Shown: piece by piece, positions 1 through 11,500 of the stretch
How the letters are laid out: every line of letters starts with the position of its first letter
How positions within the stretch are numbered: position 1 is the first letter of the stretch
Origin: Torymus aiolomorphi
Taxonomy: Eukaryota > Arthropoda > Insecta > Hymenoptera > Torymidae
Assembly (NCBI GenBank): GCA_036365515.1
Contig: CM070873.1
Coordinates: forward strand, 231,073,876-231,137,875
Reading direction: 5' to 3'
Length of the DNA stretch: 64,000 nt
Made by a program: the position numbers and the translations under genes
Notes under the pieces: generated by a model
Database searches by the model: none
Seen by the model: only the letters and a program-made list of their open reading frames with translations
Told to the model about the DNA's origin: nothing

Positions 1-3000
1 ATAACATAAAGTTTTGATTAAAATTTTAAGTAGAATGAGAAAATAAATGGCGAACCAGGCGTTCGGCGCATAACAGAAACTCGTTATTTGTGCTCACTGA
101 CAACTTTTCGATTACTCAATAATACCGCTGTAACTTTTCATGATATTTGTCGAAAATCTTTATATAGAGCGTAACATACTTTTGAAGTCATAAAAACGAC
201 ATGAAATATCGAATATTACACCCAACGGTATAGAATATTGTCATAAAATCAAATTAATATATAATAATTCTCAATCATCTTCGCTCATCAACAAGTCATC
301 GGATCATGTACAAAACATTAAAGCCCAAAATTCGCAATATTAAATGTAATTTTTAAACCCTTTTGCCTGAATAAGTAATTAATTTGACGGCTCACTCCCG
401 TCCGACTGTATTATACATCTCATTGTAGTGCGCGTACAGCTGGCATATGTACATTAAAACGAATTCGCGCACCGGAATTACAGCGGCGTATACATTAATT
501 CAGGCTTGTTCCATGCGCAAACAACCTTGCCTGCAAAACCAAACTTGCATCGGCGGGTCGCGAGACTCGCCGCCGACTGGCTTTCTTTGCGCTTTTCGCG
601 CGATACTATATACTCGCTCTTCCTTTCGGCAAATTACATTTCGGTTAATTATATGAATTTTAAGCTGCGCGAACGTGCACCGAAAATAATTTCGCGATTG
701 CCGAAGATCTTTATTGGCCGTGGAACAATGAGATTCGTCGCGCGTGTATCCGGTGATGATTAATTTCGTGCTCTCGTGCAAGTTATTTTTAAGTGTCATT
801 TTGTTTTTTCGAAGTTCGAATAATGGTCCTTCGTAATGAAAAGTAATTTTGTGCGCATTTATCGGAGCAAAAGGGTTAATTAAAGGAGCATTTATTTGAG
901 TAAGAGAGTTAATAAATTCGAATTCGAAGTAAATGTTTACACGTAAATATACGGTAATATAATTATTTGTTTTTACTAAAAAACATATTTTAATATAGAA
1001 TAAAGGAATATTATACAGATTGAAGCAATGTAGGATTTCTTTTACTGCATTAAATAAGATACAAAATGATACGTTTTTTATGATTTTGATGTACAGTTTT
1101 CATTACACATTGCCAACAACCACCGCTTCCGTCGGCAAACATTCGGCTCTCGAAAAAAGAAAAAGAGAAAACCCATATACAATTAACCGAGACAATGCGT
1201 CTAATTATCGGGCCTCGCTTCAGCGCGATTGAAAGGTACACGAACATACATGCGCGCGCGCGCGCATAACTCTTTCCCGGATTTCCATTAACTCTCCCAC
1301 GCGTCGCGACGAAATTTCACGCGGACGTTAACACGCTGACACACGCGTCGGTGTATCGCGTACTTCCTCTCTCCCTCCCTCGCCGCCGGCAAAAATTACA
1401 GGCTTCGACGACGACAATGGCAAGTGCTCGCTTTACTTCCGCGCGCAGCACGTCGAGCACGCTCGGCCGATGTAACACGATAATTGGCGCACGATCGCGT
1501 ACTGAAATATCAGCTCATCATCGGGCAACTGTCCACTTCGTTGAGTGGCCGAGGGTGGGAGAGAGAGAGGGAATGAGAGAGTCGGTTGGAAACTGCAGTG
1601 TACGTGCGATGCTCGCGAAATGTTCCGAGCCTGGCAGACAGTCGGTGATGGGAGTTTTACGGCGCGGATGAAAGAGAAAGAGAGAAAAAGGCGAGAGGGA
1701 GAGAGGAGGTGGGGGAATCAAACGCGATAATAAGGTGCCGTCGGGCGTGAAAATATTGAGCTTAATAAAGAGATTCAGCGTCGTCGTCTTTTTGCCGAGA
1801 GGGGGAGTATTATTTGGCTAAATCTTTTAATGCGTTTCATGTCACTCGTGTAATAGTATATAAACGGTCAAAATATAAATTTAAAAGTTATTTTATGCTC
1901 AATTTATCTTGTTAAACTTTTGCAATAATTATACACTTTCGTGAAGAATAATAAAATGATATTATGAATTTTCGCGAATGATGATAATTACAAAAATTCG
2001 TTCTATCTGTTACGTGAAATTTCAAAATTTATACATTATTTAAAGGAGAAAAGTTCGCGAGCTTAAAATTTATATCTTTTTTTCGGAGCCGCGATCAAAG
2101 AGCATGTAATCGTTTCCGCACACAACGTGTATTTTATCGCACTAAAATCTTTCAACATTTTTCACTCCTGAAATGGGACATTTCATTTTCGTTTGGATGA
2201 ACGACCCCGTTGAATGAGAAAAATATTATTTTACCGAAATAATTCTGATGTGTAAAACGAAGTTACGAAATTTTTTCGGTCGTGGACTTTGTCAAAGGGA
2301 GTGTCAAGAGTGCCGTTAAGCGTTTGAAATACTGTGCACGTAGAATCTAAAATGCTTCAATATTTTCAACAAAATGTTTTATCAGCAAATAATATTACAT
2401 ACATTTCATAGCCTTTTTCCAAAATTAGTTTATTAAAACATAAAATAATTCAAAGACTCTGAAATAACTCACCGCGATCAACGATTTCATTGAACTTTCA
2501 CACAAAAAGTATATATAGCTATCCGATGAAATAAATGTTACTCGTAACCTTACAAAACACGTACAACTTCTGCCAAAAGAAGCAAACGAGCCTCTCAAAG
2601 TATATATAACCAGACAACGAGCGATAAAATTTTCAATCGCGTGCGCGTCAAAAGTGTACGAATATATATCCGGCGTGCATATAAATATAAATATCGAGCG
2701 GCACTGCGCGGCTCCTCTTCGCCTTCGTCCCCCAGTAGATAAGTCGGCTTTGTGCGCAATAAAAAAACTTGCCCTCGCAGGAGGCTTATATACCCGCACA
2801 GGCGACGTAAGTATCGGTCTTACACGCGCAAACCGTTAACCATATTCATTTGGTATCAGCCTGTAGGGCCAACTGCACGCGGGCGCGACTCACAAAAGAG
2901 AAGCGGATATAACGTGGCGAAAGAAGTAAAGCGCGAACGCGCGCCCGAGATAACCCAGTTTCTGCTCGCGAGGGTTTCACTCTCTTTCCGCTGGCGCGTA

Positions 3001-3226
3001 TATAACATATAGATATAGTTGCATTTCGACGCGCGGCCGCGGGGGCCGGGGCTGGTTATACGTATCCGATTGCGCTGCGGCGGCGCCGCGTGACGGACGG
3101 ACGTCGGCCGCGAGGATATATGCGCGAAGGCGCTCTATACATATACAGATGTATGACGCTACAGGCTTTTATGTGTGTACGAGTATGTATATATACTAAC
3201 AATTGCTGTCTGTGTGTTATTGGCAG
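1..3226. other. Non-coding DNA, probably a tyrosine aminotransferase intron
   Basis: No exon-like sequence is recognisable here. Because the first visible exon of the aminotransferase starts in mid-protein at 3227 after a splice acceptor, this stretch is most simply the preceding intron, which would be at least 3.2 kb long. It is AT-rich at 1-1000 and 1750-2650. It is GC-rich with alternating CG and GA runs at 1200-1740, including a (GC)7 run at 1252-1265, and again at 2700-3150. The open frames inside it, including the 124-codon minus frame at 2425-2799, show no recognisable domain. Confidence 0.6.
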
Positions 3227-3310
3227 GCGCACGCGACGCTCACCTACAATTACATCTCGAAAATCCCGGGACTCAAGCCCATTATGCCGGACGGGGCCAT
3301 GTACATTATG
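3227..3310 (+). CDS. Tat: Tyrosine aminotransferase, antepenultimate exon
   Basis: This exon encodes 28 residues (28 codons, phase 0 at both ends) beginning AHATLTYNYISKIPG and ending PDGAMYIM. The stretch IPGLKPIMPDGAMYIM matches the vertebrate tyrosine aminotransferase block IPGL-P--P-GAMY-M. The enzyme is a fold-type I, pyridoxal-phosphate aminotransferase (EC 2.6.1.5) that passes the amino group of tyrosine to 2-oxoglutarate, the first step of tyrosine breakdown. The acceptor is TTGGCAG at 3220-3226 and the donor is ATG|GTAAGT at 3310/3311. The catalytic lysine and the rest of the N-terminal three quarters would be encoded left of the window. The family call rests on all three exons read together. 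I see no frameshift or stop. Confidence 0.93.
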
Positions 3311-3518
3311 GTAAGTTTCTTGTTTATACCAATCTGTTTTGTCTTTTTTTTTATCTCTGCCTGGTGCTCGAGTCGCACAGCAGCCCGCGCGCGCGCGGTT
3401 ATTTCGGTGATGGTATTGATCGCGCGCGCGCGCTGTGGAAACGCGAGCGAGTGAGAGAGAGAGAGAGAGAGAAGGGCTCCCGCGTGCATAATCGAATCTA
3501 TGATTTACACGTATATAG
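3311..3518 (+). other. Tyrosine aminotransferase intron, 208 bp
   Basis: A phase-0 intron with a GTAAGT donor and a TATATAG acceptor. It holds a long T run, two (CG)n runs near 3388 and 3421 and a (GA)n run near 3454-3471, the same low-complexity mix seen in the GC-rich parts of the whole window. Open frames that cross it are shadows. Confidence 0.85.
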
Positions 3519-3617
3519 GTACACATCGACCTGCCGAGCTTTCCCGAGTTCAACAACGAGCTCGACTTCGTTCAGCGACTCCTGGCCGAGGAATCCGTGT
3601 TCTGCTTGCCCGGACAG
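3519..3617 (+). CDS. Tat: Tyrosine aminotransferase, penultimate exon
   Basis: This exon encodes 33 residues (33 codons, phase 0 at both ends), beginning VHIDLPSFPEFNNELDF and ending ESVFCLPGQ. It corresponds to the family block with FPEF, then RL-AE-SV-CLP just before the conserved C-F-Y segment. In the protein this is part of the small C-terminal domain that closes over the active site. The donor is CAG|GTGAGG at 3617/3618. Longer open frames over the same bases are in other frames and do not resemble any protein. Confidence 0.93.
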
Positions 3618-3861
3618 GTGAGGATTATTTCACGTTGCACGCCCGCACTCTTTTCTAATATGTACATGCGGCTGTTTTTTTCCGATACGCGTTATCCTTT
3701 ATATATATGGCATGTAAAAGAAAGATGTTGCTGGATGCTGAAATATTATCTTTTTAGTCGTATTGCTTCAACTATTTTATTTATTTTTAACTTGTAAAAG
3801 CCAAGTGGTGCTATTTTAATATATATATATATATAAGATATAAATTGATTTTTCTTTTCAG
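3618..3861 (+). other. Tyrosine aminotransferase last intron, 244 bp
   Basis: A phase-0 intron between CAG|GTGAGG and TTTCTTTTCAG. It is AT-rich, with a short (TA)n run at about 3820-3834 and a pyrimidine tract just before the acceptor. The junction joins ...CLPGQ to CFDYPSY..., the position expected from the family. Confidence 0.85.
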
Positions 3862-4014
3862 TGCTTTGATTACCCGTCCTACATGAGGCTGGTAATCACG
3901 GTTCCCCAAGATATGCTGGAGGAAGCCTGTATGCGGATCCAGGAGTTCTGCAGGCGGCATAACGCGAAAAGTTATCTGAGAAATTCCATTAGTAATGTCG
4001 AAATCCCCTACTAA
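3862..4014 (+). CDS. Tat: Tyrosine aminotransferase, last coding exon with stop
   Basis: Fifty codons plus TAA (4012-4014). The start [15 protein letters not shown] matches the conserved CF-YP-F-R-VITVP block. The arginine at codon 9 (3886-3888) is the family's substrate carboxylate-binding arginine, homologous to Arg386 of aspartate aminotransferase, and is intact. [14 protein letters not shown] then matches the last helix (EACSRIQEFCEQH in mammals). The tail beyond it (NAKSYLRNS through VEIPY) is variable in the family. The three exons supply 111 residues, about the last quarter of a protein that is near 450 residues in mammals. Nothing is broken, so this is very likely a working gene cut only by the window edge. 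Confidence 0.94.
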   Translation, partial: CFDYPSYMRLVITVPQDMLEEACMRIQEFCRRHNAKSYLRNSISNVEIPY

Positions 4015-4275
4015 TCGGCCGATGTAGTCTCGGCACGGAAATTCGGAGTGGTATAGCAATACCCTCATTCGCGGGGGCAATATTTTTAATTAAGCGTACC
4101 GCGTCCAAGTGGGTTATGTAAATTTAGAAAATCAAACGTGGCAAGTTTAATGACAGTGGCATTTAATTTTAATATAAACTCTGAACTTGCCGTCGCGGCA
4201 TTATCGGAAAATTTTATAATATACTCCGCTTTGCGCTCTGTGTACATATATTATATACAAAAAATATGGTATTAC

Positions 4276-4347
<72 letters not shown>

Positions 4348-4750
4348 TGTAAAATGTATGATAAATACTAAATTGCTAGAAAAACGACGAATTTGTTATT
4401 ATAATGTAGTTTTATACATAGTTCAAAGAAGGGCTGAAAAATTGTCGGATAAAAAAGGGAGGGTCTTTTTTAAAAGACTTTTTTCCTTTCTCAAAGGGAA
4501 AGCTTTGTATTTTAAATAAGTACGGCATTGCTTATTAAAAAATGGTGGATGCAAATATTGATTTCGAGTTCAAAGCTCTAAGAGTTATAAACGCAATTAG
4601 GGTAACTTCACCAGTGAAGGAAGCGAATAAAGAAATTGTAAATTTTGTTATTTAATTAAGTGGTTTAAAAATGGATTAAGAGTAAAATCCTTTTGAAATT
4701 TATATTCTAAAATGTTGAAACTTTACGTCGGTGAGCAAATTTTGAATAAA
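4015..4750 (+). other. Probable 3' UTR and downstream flank of the aminotransferase
   Basis: There is no further coding sequence after the stop. AATAAA hexamers occur at 4626-4631 and 4745-4750, either of which could direct polyadenylation. The first lies 28 bp inside a possible repeat element that starts at 4598, so the true transcript end is uncertain. Confidence 0.4.
4277..4343 (+). repeat. (TC)n microsatellite, 67 bp
   Basis: An uninterrupted TC dinucleotide run about 260 bp after the aminotransferase stop codon, so it may be transcribed as part of the 3' UTR. Confidence 0.97.
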
Positions 4751-5084
4751 GAATCAAAGTAAAAAATTTATTTAATGAAAATCTGTAAATATCTTCTAAA
4801 AACCAGTAAAGGAACACGCAATCTTAGTATGTAAGTACGTTTTACTAGTGAAGAAATTCATCGCCAGTGAAGAAACACTTAATAGCGGTGATTTTATAAT
4901 TTTATTCTTAATAAGATAATTTCTTTTATTCAGAATCTTTATATAAAATGAAATAAAAATTTTCAAGGATTCGAAAATTATCGTCATGTTAGATAAACAA
5001 TACATAGAAAGCTTGATATTTTCATATATATAAAGAAAATGTTCGTTAACTGGTGACTGGTCCAATACTGATGTAGTCACCCTA
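4598..5084. mobile_element. Possible TA-flanked MITE, about 490 bp
   Basis: The left end reads TAGGGTAACTTCACCAGT and the reverse complement of the right end reads TAGGGTGACTACATCAGT, so about 15 of 18 bases agree. The outermost TA could be the target-site duplication of a Tc1/mariner-type element. The interior is AT-rich, has several copies of CCAGTGAAG-like motifs and encodes nothing recognisable. The 108-codon minus frame inside it has no family resemblance. Confidence 0.4.
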
Positions 5085-5871
5085 CTTGTAAAACGGCAAT
5101 TTTTCAACTCTGAATAAGTCATATTTGTAAAAAACTAGAAAATATCGGTGTATGTAGCTTTGAATTCTTCTATTGTTTATGTGTCATAACAATTAGCTAA
5201 GGTATACGAAGTCTTTATTTTTTGTTATAATTTTTTAAAAATTTTGTACATATCATTTATATTGTTAATTACTAAAAAAAAAAATGTAAAATGTTATAAA
5301 AAATAAATAAATACAAATTTATGGTATGAATTACTTACCTTTAGATTTGACGTTTGTTTGTGGAATTTGAATTTGACGTTAGTTTGTGGAATTCAGGTAA
5401 GTTATAATTCGATTACACAAATTGATGGGTTACACGAAGTAAATCAAATCATGCACTAGCAGCTAGCTCTAAACACCACTATGTGGCTCTATTTTGGGAT
5501 CGCTAACGTTTGACATAGTTGAAGATAGCAGGCGTGCGTAGCATTTCTCCCACGAATATTCGGTACATGCCAGATTTTCAGTCTATATAGATATTGTTTT
5601 GATGAACGTTACGTACTATAATATAATAAAGCGAAGCCGTAATTATTTAGTTACGAAATAATACTTCAAACAATTAAAATTCGAAAGTTTTAATGCAATA
5701 AATAACATACACCACTTGAGACTTGATATTCGTAGAAATTCAATTCTCTCTATAATATAATATTTATTTACGTGAGATACTTCATTCCATATAATAAATT
5801 GAAATGTAAAATGGTTCACTTGATTGTACTACAATCATTTATTAATGTGTACTGTTACAATTGGCAGGTTC
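5085..5871. other. AT-rich non-coding DNA
   Basis: No gene seen. The only structure is a small tandem repeat at 5344-5395, about 24-26 bp per unit with the core TTTGACGTT then GTTTGTGGAATT, repeated twice. Confidence 0.6.
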
Positions 5872-6035
5872 AAAGGACCCCGTACACAATGTATGGGTAA
5901 AATCATCCGGTCAAATTGAACGAAACTTTGGAAAAAGATATAGATCTTGAGGTCCTGAAGAAATTTATCTTTTTCCAAAGTTTCGTTCAATTTGACCGGA
6001 TGATTTTTTCCCATACGTTGTGTGCGGGGTTCTTT
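5872..6035. mobile_element. Foldback element (MITE), 164 bp
   Basis: Two arms of about 70 bp in inverted orientation are separated by a short spacer. The left arm starts AAAGGACCCCGTACACAA and the reverse complement of the right arm starts AAAGAACCCCGCACACAA. Both continue through CATCCGGTCAAATTGAACG and AAACTTTGGAAAAAGATA with almost no mismatch. The transcript would form a near-perfect hairpin. No coding capacity. The target-site duplication is not clear. Confidence 0.8.
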
Positions 6036-7457
6036 AGCACCAGATATAGTATTGGCATTATTTAATAACCTTATATTACAGGTGCTCTAGAATCAAAATA
6101 ATACCTTAAGCAATATCCCCAAAATTTCTCGATATCAAAACACCCACGTAACGACTAATCGAAAAAAAAAATCCGCATGGAAACAGCCAAAAGCCGATAT
6201 TCTAATTCTCGAAGACGAATCCATTCTCGGGAACTCGCTTATTACAAGCCACAGGCGGCCGAGCCATCTCCCTTTCTCTCTGCAAGACAAACATCCGCCG
6301 CGTCGCAAGCATATCGAAAATCGAAATCGCTCGCAGCAACCATACTCTCTATACCTCGTGTCTCATCATATATACACCCGCGTACTGTATACTCCTTCCG
6401 CACCCAAGAGCCAACAATGTAACAAAGTAACCATAGGCGCAGCACACCGAAACTCCGAAGAAGCCTAATTCGGAGCCCGCGTAAACAGGTAAGACAAGTG
6501 CTTACGCGGCTCCTTTACATACATAGTCTGTCTGGCGCGAGTAGCGCATCGAAAAGTACCCTATACACGCGAGCGCAGGTGCAAATGAACGCAAAAGCGC
6601 GAGGCGGCGGCGGCGGCGCGCCTGATAACTCGGGGGCTTTTGCTTCCGCGTCGTCGCCGACGGACCGCATTGTACGCGCATGGGGGGAAGCGTAGGCGCG
6701 TATAGCACAGTGCTCTAAGAGGGGAAGGCGGCTCATTATCACGGCGGGCGCATTCTGTCATCTCTGGCGGGCAAGAGGCAGGCAATAACTCGCGCATCGC
6801 GAGATTGTGCAACAGTAGCAGCAGCCTTTATCTCCCTTCTCTTTTCTTTGTGCTTCTTTTTTTTTCTTACGGTCTTTTCTGTTGTCGCGGTGGCGGCCCT
6901 TTATGAGAGCGTCCGCGGCTCGCCCGTGATTTTCCCCCTGATATATAAGCGGAAAAGAGTTTTCTCTCTTCCTTTTGTCGCGCGCGCGCGCGCTCCTCGT
7001 AGTATAGAACACGCGAGAGTAACAACTAAACGCGAGCTTTTGTGTATGGGTGGGCGCGCGTGAGACTTTGAGATTGACAAATTTCGTGACTCCTCGGGGA
7101 TTTTGATAGCTACGTTGTTTGTCTTATATCGCGGAAATAAAGACGTTGCTCGGGGACGGGAAAAGTGATTTATGGTAATGATTGGACGGCTGGGATGTTT
7201 CTATTACGAGCGCCGAGGGAAGAGAGTGAACGGTCTTGATTCGAGCGTTACCATGCTTTTATAATGCTGATACACATACGATTTCGTATATGTTTGCTTA
7301 TAGTAATTTCGTAAAATTATGGGCAAGTGTTTTCCCGTGGCAATGTATTATATTATTATTTTATATATTTAGACATAACTTATATCGGTGGAAATGTCCT
7401 TGTAGAAGAATTTTATCTTTTCTTTTAAATTTGAAATATAATATCCGATAACAGCTA
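6036..7457. other. Non-coding DNA with a GC-rich block
   Basis: AT-rich to about 6170, then GC-rich low-complexity sequence to about 7060 (GCG repeats near 6602-6620, CG runs near 6980, T-rich runs near 6850), then AT-rich again. Overlapping open frames on both strands at 6500-6810 are products of GC-rich DNA and resemble no protein. Confidence 0.55.
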
Positions 7458-7698
7458 TGGTAAGAGACCGCATTAGTGTGCCCTTAAAGCAGACGACAGT
7501 CCGTATAAGTGACACTTTTTAACTCACGATTATTAACAAATAATACATCAAACCATGTAATTTTTTGGATAAATCTTCATTTTACTGTTTCTTGTAATAG
7601 CCTTTCATTATTTTTGGAGTTAGAACTTGTTTCTTTCATTGGATATTCCAAAAAGGGCACACATATATAGATAGGCACACTAATAGCGACCAGTACCC
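7458..7698. mobile_element. TA-flanked MITE, 241 bp
   Basis: TA (7456-7457) precedes the left end and TA (7699-7700) follows the right end. The terminal inverted repeats share GGTA, CGC and then ATTAGTGTGCC exactly (left 7472-7482, right 7674-7684). Outside that 11-bp block the arms are imperfect. There is no open frame, so it would be a non-autonomous DNA transposon, probably of Tc1/mariner type from the TA target. Confidence 0.55.
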
Positions 7699-7834
7699 TA
7701 TAATATTGAAGATTATGATGTTAATGGTGAAAAATCAAAACGGAGTGGTGCTGAACTGTCACAATTCGCCATTTGCTATACTAATCGCCTCATTTTCCCA
7801 TAAGAATACATGAATAATTCACCCTCAATCTATA

Positions 7835-8552
7835 CACGGAGAGAAATTTTGTAGTGAAAATTACAAATATTCGAGACTAAATTACCAGTTTCTATGGTAA
7901 TGGATGGACAGACTGACAATTTCAAACTTTTTACCAAAGTGCCTTGGTAAAATTTTTTTTAGTTAATTTAAATTAAAAAAATGAACTTTTTTTATCCATA
8001 TTGATGGATATATAGTATTTTAATATAGAAATAGAAACAGAAACAAGGATGAAAAAACATTAAACTGAAAAAAATTTTTACGGAAGCGGGATTCGATCCG
8101 ACGATCTTTGGGTTGAGAGTCCGACGTTCTACCGACTGCGCCACGGAAGCTGTTACCAACAGTCATTTGAATCGCCGTTATTACTTACTGAAAATATGTG
8201 TATTGTTTTCATTTTAACGTCGCGCACGCCTCTAGTATCAATCTTCTGAAACACAATAATGCGCAGTGCGCATGCGCGAATACACAAATACCAGGTTATT
8301 TGGTAAAATTTATCAGTTTTCTTAGTAAAAATTCTTAGGTTACCTTGTAAAAATGACTAGATCTCAATTTTTACCAGTGTGTCTGGTAATTTTTATTCCG
8401 ATAATTTGGTATTTTTTTTAAGTGGTTATGGTAGTTTTTCCTGGGAAACTTATAAATTGTATTAGAAACCTGGGAATATCACGGCTTTTGACAGTCTATC
8501 CATGCACTACCAAGGCACCTTGGTAATTTTTACTCTAAAATTTCTCTCCGTG
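7835..8552. mobile_element. TA-flanked MITE, 718 bp, with a tRNA-like segment inside
   Basis: The element begins CACGGAGAGAAATTTT and its right end is the reverse complement of CACGGAGAGAAATTTT, 16 bases identical before the first mismatch. Both arms then carry AAAATTAC. TA at 7833-7834 and 8553-8554 fits a target-site duplication. The interior is AT-rich with repeated GGTAA/TTACC motifs and no coding frame. A tRNA-like block lies at 8079-8150. Confidence 0.75.
8079..8150 (-). pseudogene. tRNA-like pseudogene (Lys/Glu-like)
   Basis: On the minus strand this carries a good A box (TGGCGCAGTCGG) and B box (GGATCGAATCC) at tRNA spacing. The anticodon loop is CTCTCAA, which would give anticodon CTC (Glu), although the D arm and loop look more like tRNA-Lys (loop CTCTTAA). 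The anticodon stem has two mismatches. The 5' end (GCTTCCG) and the 3' end (TTCCGTA) cannot pair as an acceptor stem; the plus strand has ACGGAAGC as a direct repeat at both edges. It is therefore probably a dead tRNA or tRNA-derived SINE head. Confidence 0.6.
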
Positions 8553-11500
8553 TAGAAACAACAGCTCGGAAGAATTCCGCCACGTACTATTCCACCTGCG
8601 TACGATAAACGTCGGAAATTCTTCTGTGTATTATAACGCCGGACAAAAATCAGGGACTTTTTGCCATTCCACATCGCGAGCCAGCCAGCTGGCTCTAGCC
8701 TAGTCCCCCGGAATGAAAAGCGAGCTTCGTGCTCCGACTACCTTATAAAATACACACACACACGCGCGCCGCTCGCTCGCGGACTCGATTATTCCGAGGC
8801 CGGCGGGAAAATAAATAATACGGAAAAATGAGATCATCACCTGCGACTTCTTCGCGGGTCAGTCTTCTCTCTCCCTCTGCCTCCTGGCGTGCACGCGTCC
8901 TGAATAAAAGGCCGGAAGATAAAACGTCGGCGCGCGAGACTTGCGCCCCTATACCGGAACCATGTGTGTGCCTGTGTGTATGCACAGCGAGGAGGCGGAG
9001 GAGTAGGACGACGGCGGCGATCGAAGCAGACGATTTCGATTGCGCGCCCGCCGGAGCCGCTTAAAATGCATGTACGTGCTCCTGGGATTCGAATTTGAGC
9101 TGGTCGATTTACGGCCGCGCTCACATACACGCGAGAGGATTGCGGCGCGGCTCTTACGGAGTCTATAGCTACTCCTGGTGGAGCGGGTTCACGCACATCG
9201 AGCCGTACGGTTTTGCATAATTCCGGGAGAGCGGGTGAGGTAGTTTACTCGGGACGCGAGGTGGGATGGAATAGGAGAGAGAGAACGTTTTTGCGCGAGT
9301 GCGGAACGGGAGGTTCTGGAGTGCTCGGTGATTAATGGGCTTTTTAGGAAATTTCGACAGATTTCGGCTTTAATCAAGCGTTTTTCATTCGATCCGCCCT
9401 GCGAACGCGGCTAATCATCATGCATTGTTCGAGTGTATTAAAAGGTTATTGATGACGTCGAATTTCGAAGTGGTTTCTTTTCTTGCTCGGTTGAAATATT
9501 TCACTCGCTTGCATAGAGGAAAATGGTTTTTGGCTGGATAGTGCAAGTTTTATAGTTTGTTTAAGAATATACTAAAAGTAAAACTTTTTCTTTTACTCCG
9601 CGGAGCATACTGTGCAAATCGATAGTACGTGCAATTTCTTTTATGCGTTTCTTTGGGTAAAATGTAAATCTACAATTCACAAAGGTACACACAGAACTTT
9701 TGGATCAGGTTTTACGGACTACTTTCTTTAATACGTTCTGGTACTTTCAATATACGAAATTGTTACGTTCCGGCAGAATTTAGTTTTCCATTTTAGTTTT
9801 ATAGTTTTCATTTATAATTTGATAATGTAGCTTCTGAGGCGTGTATTAAAAAATAAAAATATACAAATATAATAAAAAAGTTGAAAATGTCTTCGCAGAT
9901 AAAAAGTTGACAGCTTTTACTTAAGTTTTTACTAGAGTTTTTTTTTCAAATTTCATTAGTCGCACCTTTTTTAAGTAAAACCTGCATTCATAAAAACATT
10001 CGAAGTTTTTTACGTACATGTGTATATAGTTAGCACATGGCCAACGCCTAGGGAAGACTTTGAAAGGTCGCTTATTTAATTCATTCAATGTGTAGGACAT
10101 ATATATGATAACGGAGCAAAGCGTATCCATTCATTGACCATTCATAGAATTTTTCATCAGATCATTTCATTGATATACATAGTAAATTTATATTTTATTC
10201 AAAAACATGTATGTTAGAGGTGGAGTCGAATTCGCAATCGAACGTTTCTATCAACTGAAAACGATTTTATAACACAATAGAACATATTAATTGAATACGA
10301 CTAACCTCTTCGATTGTGTAACATAATTACAATGTTACTCTACAAAAACAATAATCGTATTGCTATTGTATACTACGGGGAACCGCTTCATCGCGCGTCG
10401 CTCACGCACAGCCTTTGTGTCGCTTACCACAACAAGTGTTAAATGCTCATCGAGTTCATTCTCGCGGTGGGACATTCTTTCCGGAAGCCTTTCAGATAGA
10501 GATTAATTTATTTAGACAAGTAAATCCTGAAACGCGACGTCGTCGAGACACGCGTGCGTCTGCGGTTGTGTGAAGCGACGCGAACCGCCCATGTGCGCAT
10601 AATACACAAACACACATAGGCAGATGCCCGCGCGCCTGTGGGAAACTGTTCAAGATCACTCTATAACGACTCTCTCTCTGCTGTGTGTGTATCTCCGTGG
10701 CCTTTTTTCTCTCCTATCCTCTCTGTTTACGGGGGCATTAGGACAGGAAGTGTTGAAGGGTTTGATGCCCGTACGCGGAACGTCTTTGTGGACTGTTAAT
10801 GGGCCTTTTTAAAAATAGGAGTGAGTGTTAGGTGTCTGCCTATAGGGAATTCACTAAAAATGTATATACTGTGTGCGTATTTATAGGCTTTCATTGTTTC
10901 AATTTTTATAGTTTTAACGAAGGATGATCAACCGAGAATTGAATTTTTTTTTTGTAATTTGGCGCAGCTCTTTAATTACAAGCTTCGTAGCGGTGTGTGG
11001 CTATTTTTGTTGAGTTGATGAAAAAAAATTAAATCGCATTGCGGGCGACCTACAAATTATGAGAAGCAAATTTAAGAGCTCCAAGGCGGATAAACCGATA
11101 AGCTTAATTTTATTAATCATTTTCGAAACTGGTGGAGTCTGCTTTCTTCAGTAGTAAGTCAATAGTAAAAGAAAGCGTTGTTCCCTTTGCCATAGTTTTA
11201 TTATTACTGAGAGAGAAATCGGATGTATATAAACACAATTTACTCTGAAAATAATATGTTTATATGAACATGAAACGATGGTTATAAAATATGACGTTAT
11301 ATTACCCGTACCCTTAATAAATGCTTAAGTAAGTTTATCATTTTGTTCATTTATAACATCAAGATTTTTAGAGAGATTAGATTTTCTTTCGCATAACGAG
11401 GAGTCAAACAATACCTTCATAACATTAAATAGAATTTCGTGAAGTCTCTTGTTTATAAAGTCGTATGCAAAGTGTCTTCCCTTGTGTCTTTAGTGAATTA

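Noticed and set aside
3175..3621. 148-codon plus frame across the aminotransferase exons
   Set aside because: It is out of frame with both exons and reads through an intron; a shadow of the real gene.
9125..9223. Short frame encoding SYGVYSYSWWSGFTHIEPYG
   Set aside because: Under 35 codons, no splice sites and no known relative.
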